Origin: JBKBUF01 sp046290815
GTDB taxonomy: Bacteria; Bacteroidota; Bacteroidia; Cytophagales; Cytophagaceae
DNA: 31,228 nucleotides
Direction: 5' to 3'
Assembly: GCA_046290815.1 (NCBI GenBank)
Contig: JBKBUF010000040.1
Span: 1-31,228, forward strand
In this document: piece after piece, positions 15,269-23,495 of the stretch
How positions within the stretch are numbered: position 1 is the stretch's first letter
How the letters are laid out: every line of letters starts with the position of its first letter
Notes under the pieces: generated by a model
Database searches by the model: none
The model's input: the letters and a program-made list of their open reading frames with translations, nothing else
What the model was told of the DNA's origin: nothing
Program-made: the position numbers and the translations under genes

Positions 15269-16693
15269 ATGAGAGGCTGTTTATTTTTTCTCTTTTTTCT
15301 GGTTGGCTTTGGTGCATTGGGACAGGACACACTTCCTAATGTCTTTACCATAGAAGAAATGTATTTTCATGTTCTTCATTTTCATCCTGTGGCTAAGCAG
15401 GCAGACCTTTTGTCTGAAAGAGCCAAACAGGAATTGAGAATCAGACGTGGTGAGCTGGATCCGAATGTTATGGCCAGATATTACAAAAAGACTCTTGAAG
15501 GGAAGAATTATTATACTCTTATAAACAACACTCTACAAATACCAACCTGGTATGGTCCGGAATTCAGGGTAATGTATGAAAGGAACAGTGGGGTAAATGT
15601 AAACGGCGAAAATATTACCCCGCCTCAGGGACTAACCAACCTGGCTGTTGTAGTGCCGGTAGGTCAGGGGATGATTATTGACGAAAGAAGATCTGCCATA
15701 AGACAAGCTCAGATATTTGGAAGTATCGCTGAAGCGGATAAAATTAAAATCATTAATAAACTTTTATATGATGCCTCCAAAGCTTATTGGCATTGGATGT
15801 TTAACTACCAAAGAATCAATTTTACAACTAATGCTTTTGAGCTTGCCCAGCAAAGATTTGTTGCCGTAAGAGAAAGGGTATTGCAGGGGGATCTTGCACC
15901 GATTGATTCCATTGAAGCATATGTGGAAGTGCAGAACAGAGAACAAATGCTTGCTACTGCCACTATAGAATACAGGAATTCTGCCATCTGGCTCTCCAAT
16001 TACCTTTGGCAGGAAGATGTTGTGCCAGTACAGTTGTCGGACCAGGCGGTTCCGTCATTTAAAGGACTTGAAATTACGTCGCTTACAGATCAGGAGTTGA
16101 ATGAACTCATCAATATCGCTCAGGCCAGCCACCCTGAAGTGATGAAAAACAAGTTTAAAATGCAGCAACTCCAGATTGAAAGGAGGCTTGCGGTGGATAA
16201 ACTTCGCCCAAAGTTTACTTTTACATATAATCTTTTAAGTCCTGGTGTCGGTATTGAACCAAATGATTTTACTCCTGAACACAGAAACAATAACTCTAAA
16301 TTTGGTGTGTCATTTTATTATCCTCTGTTTTTACGAACAGAGAGAGGGAAGTTGCAAATGGCAAAAATCAAAATAAAGGAAAACGATCTTGAGGCTAGAA
16401 GTTTGCAAAGAGAAGTTGAAAACTCTGTACGCGCAATTTATAATGAATACAACAATCTGAAGAATCAGGTAATGATTCAGGAACGTATGGTTGAAAATTA
16501 CCAGCGTCTTGTCCGTGGTGAATATGAAAGATTTGATGCCGGTGAAAGTTCCTTGTTTCTGATCAATAGCAGGGAAATGACGCTGGTTAATAGTAGAGTT
16601 AAACTTGCTGAACTCCAGTCCAAGCTTGCCCAAACTAAAGCACAATTGTATTGGGCATCCGGAAATATTTACAACATCGATTTGGTGAAGTAA
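15269..16693 (+). CDS. TolC-family outer membrane efflux protein
   Basis: 474 aa with an N-terminal signal peptide (MRGCLFFLFFLVGFGALGQ). The mature chain shows the duplicated TolC layout: long helices rich in Gln, Glu and Ala (for example FELAQQRFVAVRERVLQGD and YQRLVRGEYERFDAGESSLF, equivalent segments of the two repeats) with intervening beta-strand stretches ending in aromatic residues. It would trimerise in the outer membrane as the exit duct for the preceding ABC-HlyD pair. It starts 5 nt after the hlyD stop, as part of one operon. Confidence 0.92.
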   Translation: MRGCLFFLFFLVGFGALGQDTLPNVFTIEEMYFHVLHFHPVAKQADLLSERAKQELRIRRGELDPNVMARYYKKTLEGKNYYTLINNTLQIPTWYGPEFRVMYERNSGVNVNGENITPPQGLTNLAVVVPVGQGMIIDERRSAIRQAQIFGSIAEADKIKIINKLLYDASKAYWHWMFNYQRINFTTNAFELAQQRFVAVRERVLQGDLAPIDSIEAYVEVQNREQMLATATIEYRNSAIWLSNYLWQEDVVPVQLSDQAVPSFKGLEITSLTDQELNELINIAQASHPEVMKNKFKMQQLQIERRLAVDKLRPKFTFTYNLLSPGVGIEPNDFTPEHRNNNSKFGVSFYYPLFLRTERGKLQMAKIKIKENDLEARSLQREVENSVRAIYNEYNNLKNQVMIQERMVENYQRLVRGEYERFDAGESSLFLINSREMTLVNSRVKLAELQSKLAQTKAQLYWASGNIYNIDLVK

Positions 16694-16718
16694 TTTCTTA
16701 TAATTTTTTTGTTCATAA

Positions 16719-16749
16719 CCGGCAATTTTTCAATTAATTCCTGTGCCGG
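16719..16749 (+). other. Inverted repeat after the exporter operon
   Basis: CCGGCA (16719-16724) pairs with TGCCGG (16744-16749) across a 19-nt AT-rich loop. It may end the exporter transcript but lacks a clean T-run, so a terminator is only possible. Confidence 0.3.
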
Positions 16750-16845
16750 CTTTCACTATTTCAAGGGGTTTTTATAACAATTTCCTCCTAAAGCAGATTA
16801 TTAGTAAAGATAAATTCTTCATTAAACTAATAAATCTGAAACTAT

Positions 16846-18378
16846 ATGCATAAATTTTTACGAAGCGCAAGTAGCGGTATTGTTTTGATGGTGCTTTGTT
16901 TACATTCTCTTAATATCAAAGCACAGGATAGTTGTACTTTTGTGCAACAGAATAACCTTGTTGCCATTGAAATGGAATCTGCTAATACAGCAGGAACATA
17001 TTGGCAGAAGAGCACAGAGTTTACGGGATACGAAGGTAATGGTTATCTTATTTATGTTGCAAGTGATTTAACCGGTGTTCCAGGTAAAAGTGTGTTAACA
17101 TTTAAATTCCGTATTACTGAACCTGGAAAGTATGGATTTAAAATGAGAGGATACAGACAAAACTATCATGCCAATGATGTTTGGGTAAGATTCCCTCATG
17201 GGCTGGTAACAACTGAAAGAGATGGTGTTCATACAGGAGAAAAAGGATCTGACTGGTTTAAAGTAATGATCGGGCCAAGCCATCAGTGGTTTTATTTTGC
17301 CTCTACGCAGAATCTTGAAACTCATGGTGAAATGCAACATCAGATATTTGTACACTTTGATGAACCGGGTGTTTATACAGTGGAGTTCTCAGGAAGAGCA
17401 ACCGGTTTTGCGATCGATAGATTTACTATACATAAAACCCGTACACCGGATGGTATGAATCCTATGGTTGCTGAATCTCCCAAAGAAGATTGTCATCCAT
17501 ATCAGTCAAAAGCTAATTTTCCATACGTGGTTAATCCAATTCCTGATCAGTCTGTGAATGGAAATTCAACTTACTCTTTTACCATTCCTGCTAATACTTT
17601 CGAACACCCTCAAGGTAAAACATTGCACTATGCGGTTTATCAAAGAGGAATGCATGTACTGCCAGACTGGCTTACATTTAACCCCTCCACGAAAACTCTG
17701 ACAGGAAATCCCACATATAACCATGGAGGAGATTATTTTATCCTGGTTAAGGCTCAGAATGGTGAAGAGTTTACATTTGATGAATATAAACTTACTGTTG
17801 TAGGTAACAGACCTCCTCAGGTAGCTTATCAGGTACCGGATGTGGTTGCACTGATAGGAGAAGAATTTACTTGGGAAACACCCGGTGATTTGTTTACAGA
17901 TGCTGATGGGCATGAACTTACATATTCTGTTTCATCTCAACATGGTGCTGCACTTCCTGAGTGGCTTTCATACAATGAGGCGACAAAAACTTTTTCAGGA
18001 GTGCCATCCGAAGGACACATCGGTTTTGATACTATTCACATTACAGTGAATGATGGATTTGGAGGAATGGCAACTGCTACTTTCCAGATCGCCGTGAAGT
18101 CACCGGAGATTCAGTCTGTGAAAAAATTTGCAGCCCTGGATATGAATGTATACCCAAATCCTGCAGCTGACAGAATTATTATTTCAACAAAATCACACAT
18201 TGATGCAACAGTTGATTTATTGGACTTTACAGGTAAGGTTCTATACTCTGCAAATGAAAGACTTTCGGATAATCTTGAAATTAATCTGGATGAATTGAAT
18301 ATAAATCCGGGTATGTATTACCTGAACGTGCGCTCTTCCGATAAGAGAGCTTATAGTGGTTTGATAATTAAAAGATAG
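16846..18378 (+). CDS. Type IX-secreted modular surface protein
   Basis: 510 aa. Signal peptide at 1-26 (cut after KAQ). Residues 30-197 form a jelly-roll-like domain resembling CBM6/35 or the C-terminal domain of GH115 enzymes (IEMESANTAG at the start, ATGFAIDRFTIHK at the end). Two cadherin/dystroglycan-like putative Ig domains follow (about 224-320 and 321-418), each with the pair 'LPxWLxFN...TLTGNP' or 'LPEWLSYN...TFSGVP' and the second with DADGHELTYS. The last 80 residues are a type A sorting domain: NVYPNPA, then DLLDFTGKVLYS, NPGMYYLNV and a Lys-Arg end. It is exported by Sec, crosses the outer membrane by the type IX system, and probably binds polysaccharide; no catalytic domain is seen. 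The 152-nt gap from the TolC gene suggests its own promoter. Confidence 0.9.
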   Translation: MHKFLRSASSGIVLMVLCLHSLNIKAQDSCTFVQQNNLVAIEMESANTAGTYWQKSTEFTGYEGNGYLIYVASDLTGVPGKSVLTFKFRITEPGKYGFKMRGYRQNYHANDVWVRFPHGLVTTERDGVHTGEKGSDWFKVMIGPSHQWFYFASTQNLETHGEMQHQIFVHFDEPGVYTVEFSGRATGFAIDRFTIHKTRTPDGMNPMVAESPKEDCHPYQSKANFPYVVNPIPDQSVNGNSTYSFTIPANTFEHPQGKTLHYAVYQRGMHVLPDWLTFNPSTKTLTGNPTYNHGGDYFILVKAQNGEEFTFDEYKLTVVGNRPPQVAYQVPDVVALIGEEFTWETPGDLFTDADGHELTYSVSSQHGAALPEWLSYNEATKTFSGVPSEGHIGFDTIHITVNDGFGGMATATFQIAVKSPEIQSVKKFAALDMNVYPNPAADRIIISTKSHIDATVDLLDFTGKVLYSANERLSDNLEINLDELNINPGMYYLNVRSSDKRAYSGLIIKR

Positions 18379-18397
18379 TTGATTGTGTATATTTTTT

Positions 18398-18421
18398 AGA
18401 GAGAAGCGAAAGCTTCTCTCT
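18398..18421 (+). terminator. Rho-independent terminator after the type IX-secreted protein gene
   Basis: Perfect 10-bp stem (AGAGAGAAGC / GCTTCTCTCT) with a GAAA tetraloop, followed on the plus strand by GTTTATTTT. It lies 3 nt before the stop codon of the convergent gene. Confidence 0.75.
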
Positions 18422-18423
18422 GT

Positions 18424-19377
18424 TTATTTTGAAGCCCTTCTTAATCTGTCGTTAATAGCCCTGCCTAATCCTTCATCAGGTACCAATTCTGCAAGGATCA
18501 AATCATAGCCGCTGGCATCCATTAATCTCATGCTTGAAAATAGATTTCTTGCAGCAAGATCCAATGATCCGTCCGGACTTAGTACCATTTGCTTATTTTT
18601 ATCAATTCCGGGTATGTAATTCCTAAATGTAATATAGCCGGTTTTTTCTGTGCCATATTTATTCCTAAGTTCCTTTATTTCTCCGGCCATTAATTTTGTG
18701 CGTGGCGCATAATGGCTTTCCAGCATGCCTGGCACCGAAGGCTTTTCCTGACTGGTTATTATTTCCGTTTTGCCTACAATTTCTTCAATACTTTCAATAG
18801 AAGTTCCTCCTGCCCGGTAAATAATCACTTTGCCGTTTTCAAATCCCACTATAGTAGATTCCACTCCGATCTTGCAAGGCCCGCCATCAAGTATATAGGG
18901 AATTTTTTCTCCCAGTTGGTCAGCAACATGTTGTGCAGTAGTCGGACTAATGTACCCGAAAGGATTAGCGCTGGGAGCAGCCAAAGGAAAATCCAGCAAT
19001 TGCAACAACTGTCTCGTCAAAGGATGGTCAGGAATTCTTATTGCTACAGTATTAAGACCTGATGAAACCAGGTCGGGAACTATTTCTTTTTTGGGGAAAA
19101 CCATGGTTAAAGGTCCGGGCCAGAATACTTCTGCCAATTTTAATGCCGGCTCAGGGATGGACAAAACAAGTGACTTAAGCTGATCTGTGGATGATATATG
19201 CAGGATCAACGGATCAAAAAACGGACGGCTCTTTACCTTAAAGATTTCCAATACCGCATCAGGATTTAAACCATTACCAGCCAGCCCATAGACTGTCTCA
19301 GTAGGAATGGCTACCAATTTTCCCTGCCTTAAAAACAATGCAGCTTCCTCAATATTTGATCCAATTCCGAACACCAT
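18424..19377 (-). CDS. tsaC: L-threonylcarbamoyladenylate synthase (Sua5 type)
   Basis: Makes threonylcarbamoyl-AMP from threonine, bicarbonate and ATP for t6A37 modification of ANN-reading tRNAs. From the ATG at 19377 it has 317 aa, the long Sua5 form: a YrdC domain (about 1-200) with VAIPTETVYGLAGNGL, KSRPFFDPLILHI, WPGPLTMVF, VAIRIPDHP and SANPFGYISPT, then a linker and a C-terminal Sua5 domain (about 215-317) beginning near the SVPGMLESHYAPRTKL segment. An upstream TTG (19398) would add seven residues, but the TACCTTTG box at 19384-19391 lies between, which argues for the ATG and a nearly leaderless mRNA. Downstream of the DUF202 gene by 44 nt. Confidence 0.94.
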   Translation of the reverse strand: MVFGIGSNIEEAALFLRQGKLVAIPTETVYGLAGNGLNPDAVLEIFKVKSRPFFDPLILHISSTDQLKSLVLSIPEPALKLAEVFWPGPLTMVFPKKEIVPDLVSSGLNTVAIRIPDHPLTRQLLQLLDFPLAAPSANPFGYISPTTAQHVADQLGEKIPYILDGGPCKIGVESTIVGFENGKVIIYRAGGTSIESIEEIVGKTEIITSQEKPSVPGMLESHYAPRTKLMAGEIKELRNKYGTEKTGYITFRNYIPGIDKNKQMVLSPDGSLDLAARNLFSSMRLMDASGYDLILAELVPDEGLGRAINDRLRRASK

Positions 19378-19383
19378 AAAACA

Positions 19384-19391
19384 CAAAGGTA
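19384..19391 (-). promoter_or_regulatory. -7 box immediately before the Sua5-type gene
   Basis: TACCTTTG fits TAnnTTTG; the start of transcription expected 4 nt further would fall about 3 nt before the ATG. No good -33 box seen. Confidence 0.35.
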
Positions 19392-19421
19392 GAATCAATT
19401 CCTGAGAATAAAAATTGGTTA

Positions 19422-19751
19422 TTATTCAATTGAACAGTATTCCTTTTTAAGCATTTGAATAAGAATTTCTCTTTCTCCTTTAATTTTTTCTTTTTTTCTG
19501 TAAAATCGCCTCATACCATAGATGAAGGTAAATATTCCTAAAGGGACAAATATCCAACCTAAGATGGTAAGGATCAGTGAGTCTGTAAAGTGAATAAAAG
19601 ATGCACCAGGTACCAGTAAGGTCAAACTTGTTCTCGAATAGGACAAAAGGGTTCTTTCATTGGCTAATACAGTCCTGTCCATGGCTAATAAATGCCTGAT
19701 ATCATGCTGAGCTTTTAAAGATTCAATAGCAGGATCTAACTCTGTTTTCAT
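19422..19751 (-). CDS. DUF202-family membrane protein
   Basis: 109 aa from the ATG at 19751. The family hallmark is present: LAMDRTVLANERTLLSYSRT (about 22-41, the 'LAxERTxLAxxRT' motif), followed by two hydrophobic segments (about 42-56 and 57-78) and a basic tail (RRFYRKKEKIKGER). Inner-membrane protein of unknown function. A further ATG at 19811 would give 129 aa, but the shorter start is preceded by a strong ribosome site, so I prefer it. It lies upstream of the Sua5-type gene on the same strand. Confidence 0.82.
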   Translation of the reverse strand: MKTELDPAIESLKAQHDIRHLLAMDRTVLANERTLLSYSRTSLTLLVPGASFIHFTDSLILTILGWIFVPLGIFTFIYGMRRFYRKKEKIKGEREILIQMLKKEYCSIE

Positions 19752-19755
19752 ATTT

Positions 19756-19762
19756 TCCTCCC
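19756..19762 (-). promoter_or_regulatory. Ribosome-binding site fixing the DUF202 start
   Basis: GGGAGGA 4 nt before the ATG at 19751, unusually strong for this genome, where most genes have no visible Shine-Dalgarno sequence. Confidence 0.6.
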
Positions 19763-19914
19763 TTATTAGAACGCAAATAAAAACCTTCCTGATTCCCTTA
19801 AATAGCTTCATAATGAAAAAAGAGTATCCTGAATTTATGTAATTAGATTCTTCTCGACGGAAGAACCAACTCTTTTAAATTTTATAATTAAAGCTTTTTT
19901 TTATAATTTTCCCG

Positions 19915-19929
19915 GCTGTTTGTAACAGC
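19915..19929 (+). promoter_or_regulatory. Small hairpin before thrA
   Basis: GCTGTT-TGT-AACAGC, perfect 6-bp stem, 36 nt before the thrA ATG. It could be an operator or part of the leader. No threonine-rich leader peptide or attenuator T-run was found. Confidence 0.35.
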
Positions 19930-19964
19930 TGCTTCAGGTAGGCATTTTAATTTAAATTATTCAC

Positions 19965-22424
19965 ATGAAAGTTTTAAAATTCGGAGGTACTTCCGTAGGG
20001 ACTGCTGAAAGTATAAAAAAGGTAGTTGAGATTCTTCTCGGATATAAAAAGAAGAAACAAGAGTTTGCTGTTGTCTTTTCTGCAATGTCCGGAATAACCA
20101 ATCAGTTGTTGGAAGTAAGTAAAAAAGCCTCTCAAAGCAATGATGACTATATTCAGGTATTAAGAAACATTGAGCAGAAGCACATTACTTGTGTTAAATC
20201 TCTTATTGAAGTAAAGGTGCAAAGCAAGGTGATAGCTCAGATAAAAGTGATCCTTAATGAGCTGGAAGATTTGTTGCACGGAGTATATCTGCTTAAAGAG
20301 CTTTCTCCGCGCACCGTAGACCTTGTTTCAAGTTTTGGTGAAAGACTTTCTACCTACATCATTTCTGAGTACATGAAGCAGTCCGGTATTGACTGTGAGT
20401 TTTGTGATGCCAGAACTCTTATCAAAACAGATAACAGTTTCGGAGCTGCAAGGGTAGATTTTAAACTTACAGATAAGAACCTTAAAGATCATTTTAAGAA
20501 ACATAAAAAGATTCAGGTAATAACCGGATTTATCAGTTCAACTGAAAAGGATGAAACCACGACTTTAGGAAGAGGAGGTTCTGATTATACAGCATCTATT
20601 GTAGGAGCTGCTATAGGCGCAGACGAAATAGAAATCTGGACTGATGTTGATGGAGTAATGACTGCCGATCCAAAGAAAGTGAAAGGAGCATTCACATTGC
20701 CGGCAATTTCTTATGTAGAGGCTATGGAAATGTCACACTTTGGAGCAAAAGTAATTTATCCTCCAACTTTACAGCCTGCGTTCAATAAAAAAATTCCTAT
20801 CTGGATAAAGAATACTTTTAATCCTGGTTTCGATGGTACATATATCAGTGCCAAATCAAAAGCTAATGATTATCTGATCAAGGGGATAAGCTCTATTCAG
20901 GATATTACCTTATTAACAGTGCAAGGTAGTGGTATGGTAGGTGTACCGGGTGTATCTGCAAGATTATTCGGATCTCTGGCAAGGAAGAAGATTAATGTGA
21001 TCTTAATTACTCAGGCTTCATCAGAACATTCCATCAGTTTTGCAGCAGAACCAAAAGATGCTGAAGCAGCAAGACTGGCTATAGAGGAAGAATTTGAAAA
21101 TGAAATTACGGCAAAGAAAATAGACAGAGTGCATGTAGAGGCAGAACTTTCCATAGTGGCAATTATTGGTGAGAACATGCGCAATACTCCGGGAATTGCA
21201 GGTAAGTTTTTTGCAGCCCTGGGAAAAAACGGTGTTAATATAGTGGCGATTGCTCAGGGTTCTTCCGAATTGAACCTGTCAGCTGTTGTGAGCAAAGCAG
21301 ACCTTTCCAAAGCACTCAATGCATTACATGAATCATTCTTCCTGTCAGATGTAAGAACTTTAAATCTTTTCGTGGTTGGTTTAGGGCTTATCGGTGGTAC
21401 TTTACTAAAGCAGATTCAGAAGCAGTCCGCCTACTTATTGAAAGAACGTTTGTTGAAAATAAATATCATTGCCATTGCCAACAGCAAGAAGATGCTCATC
21501 GAAGCAGGAGGTATTCCAATGTCCTCATGGAAGGACAGACTGGAGTCTGATGGTGTTAAAATGAAAATGCAGCAGTTTGTAGATGAAATGAAGCGCCTTA
21601 ACCTGCAGAACACAGTCTTTGTTGATTGTACAAGTAGTAAAGATGTAGTGGTTCATTATGAAGAAATCCTGGGTTCAAGCATTTCTGTGGTTACTCCAAA
21701 TAAGCTGGCTAACTCCGGAACCTACGCCAATTATCAAAAACTGCAATCCACTGCTTTCAAACTTGGAATTAAATTTTTGTACGAAACGAACGTAGGTGCT
21801 GGTTTGCCTGTGATTAATACTTTAAAAGATTTGAAGTATAGTGGTGATAAGATTCTGAAAATTGAAGGAATACTTTCCGGAACACTTTCTTTTATTTTCA
21901 ATACATTCAAGGAAGGGTTTAAATTCAGTGAGGTGGTGAAGGAAGCAAAAGAAAAAGGATATACTGAACCGGATCCGAGAGATGATCTTAATGGGATGGA
22001 TGTAGCCAGAAAAATTTTGATTCTTGCAAGAGAGGCCGGACATCCGCTTGAGCTGACGGATGTGCAAATAGAAAATATTTTGCCGGACCCTGTACGTAAG
22101 GCAAAATCTGTAGATGATTTCTTTAAGGCTTTAGAAAAACACAACGATGTGTTTGCTAAAAAGAGAGATGACGCTGCAAGGAAAGGCAATGTTTTGAGGT
22201 TTATTGCAACGCTTGAAAACGGAAAAGCAAGAGTTAGTCTGGAATCTGTTGGTCCAACTCATCCGTTTTATTCACTTTCAGGAAGCGACAATATGATTGC
22301 ATTCACTACAGAAAGATATAAAGATCGTCCGCTGGTAATTAAAGGTCCTGGTGCAGGAGCCGAGGTTACCGCTGCAGGCGTTTTTGCTGAGATAATAAGT
22401 ATTAGTAATTATTTGAAAGCGTAA
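19965..22424 (+). CDS. thrA: Bifunctional aspartokinase / homoserine dehydrogenase
   Basis: 819 aa, fused enzyme catalysing the first and third steps from aspartate to threonine. Residues 1-290 are the aspartokinase: KFGGTSVG at 5-12, GRGGSDYTAS near 204 and EIWTDVDGVMTADP. About 300-455 holds two ACT-type regulatory repeats (ITLLTVQGSGMVGVPGV and LSIVAIIGENMRNTPGIAG), the usual place for threonine feedback. From about 466 the dehydrogenase begins with its dinucleotide fold (FVVGLGLIGGTLL); GILSGTLSFIFN and EPDPRDDLNGMDVARK are the conserved catalytic segments. First gene of the thrABC operon; its stop codon is inside a heptamer array. Confidence 0.97.
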   Translation: MKVLKFGGTSVGTAESIKKVVEILLGYKKKKQEFAVVFSAMSGITNQLLEVSKKASQSNDDYIQVLRNIEQKHITCVKSLIEVKVQSKVIAQIKVILNELEDLLHGVYLLKELSPRTVDLVSSFGERLSTYIISEYMKQSGIDCEFCDARTLIKTDNSFGAARVDFKLTDKNLKDHFKKHKKIQVITGFISSTEKDETTTLGRGGSDYTASIVGAAIGADEIEIWTDVDGVMTADPKKVKGAFTLPAISYVEAMEMSHFGAKVIYPPTLQPAFNKKIPIWIKNTFNPGFDGTYISAKSKANDYLIKGISSIQDITLLTVQGSGMVGVPGVSARLFGSLARKKINVILITQASSEHSISFAAEPKDAEAARLAIEEEFENEITAKKIDRVHVEAELSIVAIIGENMRNTPGIAGKFFAALGKNGVNIVAIAQGSSELNLSAVVSKADLSKALNALHESFFLSDVRTLNLFVVGLGLIGGTLLKQIQKQSAYLLKERLLKINIIAIANSKKMLIEAGGIPMSSWKDRLESDGVKMKMQQFVDEMKRLNLQNTVFVDCTSSKDVVVHYEEILGSSISVVTPNKLANSGTYANYQKLQSTAFKLGIKFLYETNVGAGLPVINTLKDLKYSGDKILKIEGILSGTLSFIFNTFKEGFKFSEVVKEAKEKGYTEPDPRDDLNGMDVARKILILAREAGHPLELTDVQIENILPDPVRKAKSVDDFFKALEKHNDVFAKKRDDAARKGNVLRFIATLENGKARVSLESVGPTHPFYSLSGSDNMIAFTTERYKDRPLVIKGPGAGAEVTAAGVFAEIISISNYLKA

Positions 22425-22449
22425 AGCTGTAAGCTTTAAGCTGAAAGCC
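22422..22449. repeat. Heptamer array between thrA and thrB
   Basis: Four 7-bp units (TAAAGCT, GTAAGCT, TTAAGCT, GAAAGCC); the first begins with the thrA stop codon and the last ends 2 nt before the thrB ATG. The AAGCTT core also occurs at 3904-3917. Confidence 0.7.
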
Positions 22450-22451
22450 AT

Positions 22452-23384
22452 ATGAAAGATAGTATAAAAGTTTTTGCTCCTGCCACTGTGGCAAATGTTG
22501 CATGTGGATTTGATGTACTGGGTTTTGCTGTGGAAAGTCCGGGGGATGAAGTGATTTTAAAGAAGAAGTCTTCACCTGGTATAAAAATTTCCTCCATTAC
22601 CGGTGATGAGGGGAGATTGTCAAAGGATGCAGAAAAAAATACAGTTGGGGTTTCTATTCAGAGATTTTTGAATCATATAGGTTCAAAACAGGGTATTGAA
22701 ATTTCCTTGAATAAGAAAATGCCTTTAGGGAGTGGACTAGGCTCCAGTGCTGCCAGTGCTGTTGCCGGAGTCTTTGCTGTAAATCAGTTGTTAGGTTTAC
22801 CTATGACTCAGCAAGAGCTTCTGCCTTTTGCAATGGAGGGCGAAAGAATGGCTTGTGGGTCTGCGCATGCTGATAATGTTGCTCCATCATTGTTAGGAGG
22901 CTTTGTGCTTATCAGAAGTTACGATCCTCTTGATGTAATTAAAATTCCTACACCTGCAAATCTGTATTGTACAATCATCCATCCGCAAATAGAAGTACAG
23001 ACAAAAGACGCAAGAGATATTCTGAAAAAACAAATTCTCCTAAAGGATGCTGTTATACAGTGGGGGAACGTAGCAGGATTAATTGCAGGGCTTATGATGT
23101 CAGACTATGAGCTTATTGGCAGATCTATGCATGATGTAATCGTAGAACCTATAAGATCAATATTGATTCCGGGATTTGATGATGTAAAAAAGAGTGCTAT
23201 AGACGCTGGAGCTTTAGGCTGTGGAATTTCCGGTTCAGGTCCTTCTATATTTGCTTTATCAAAAACTAAAGATAATGCTCAGAAAGTAGGACAGGCTATG
23301 CAGAAAGTTTTCAATTCTATTGATATAGGTAGTGAGGTGTATATCTCCAAAATTAATAACTCCGGGCCGCAGATAATTGGTTGA
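22452..23384 (+). CDS. thrB: Homoserine kinase
   Basis: 310-aa GHMP-family kinase that phosphorylates homoserine with ATP. It opens with VFAPATVANVACGFDVLG, the homoserine-kinase form of motif 1; the ATP loop PLGSGLGSSAASA is at about 91-103; the C-terminal GCGISGSGPSIFAL is motif 3. Second gene of thrABC, 27 nt after thrA, with the gap taken up by heptamers. Full length, nothing unusual. Confidence 0.97.
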   Translation: MKDSIKVFAPATVANVACGFDVLGFAVESPGDEVILKKKSSPGIKISSITGDEGRLSKDAEKNTVGVSIQRFLNHIGSKQGIEISLNKKMPLGSGLGSSAASAVAGVFAVNQLLGLPMTQQELLPFAMEGERMACGSAHADNVAPSLLGGFVLIRSYDPLDVIKIPTPANLYCTIIHPQIEVQTKDARDILKKQILLKDAVIQWGNVAGLIAGLMMSDYELIGRSMHDVIVEPIRSILIPGFDDVKKSAIDAGALGCGISGSGPSIFALSKTKDNAQKVGQAMQKVFNSIDIGSEVYISKINNSGPQIIG

Positions 23385-23453
23385 ATTATCAAATTCCAAA
23401 AACAAAAAAACAAATAACAATTATGAATCACCGTTCATTGTTTAATACTGCAG

Positions 23454-23488
23454 TTTAAACTTTAAACTTTAAATTTTGAACTTTCAAC
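23454..23488. repeat. (TTTAAAC)n heptamer array before thrC
   Basis: Five units: TTTAAAC, TTTAAAC, TTTAAAT, TTTGAAC, TTTCAAC, ending 7 nt before the thrC ATG. Rotated, this is the reverse complement of the AAAGTTT units at 3925-3952. Confidence 0.85.
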
Positions 23489-23495
23489 TTCCCCT

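Noticed and set aside
19830..19964. Threonine attenuator or leader peptide before thrA
   Set aside because: Only a short hairpin is present; no Thr/Ile-rich peptide and no terminator T-run.
21734..22189. Antisense frame of 151 codons in thrA
   Set aside because: Shadow of the well-supported homoserine dehydrogenase region.
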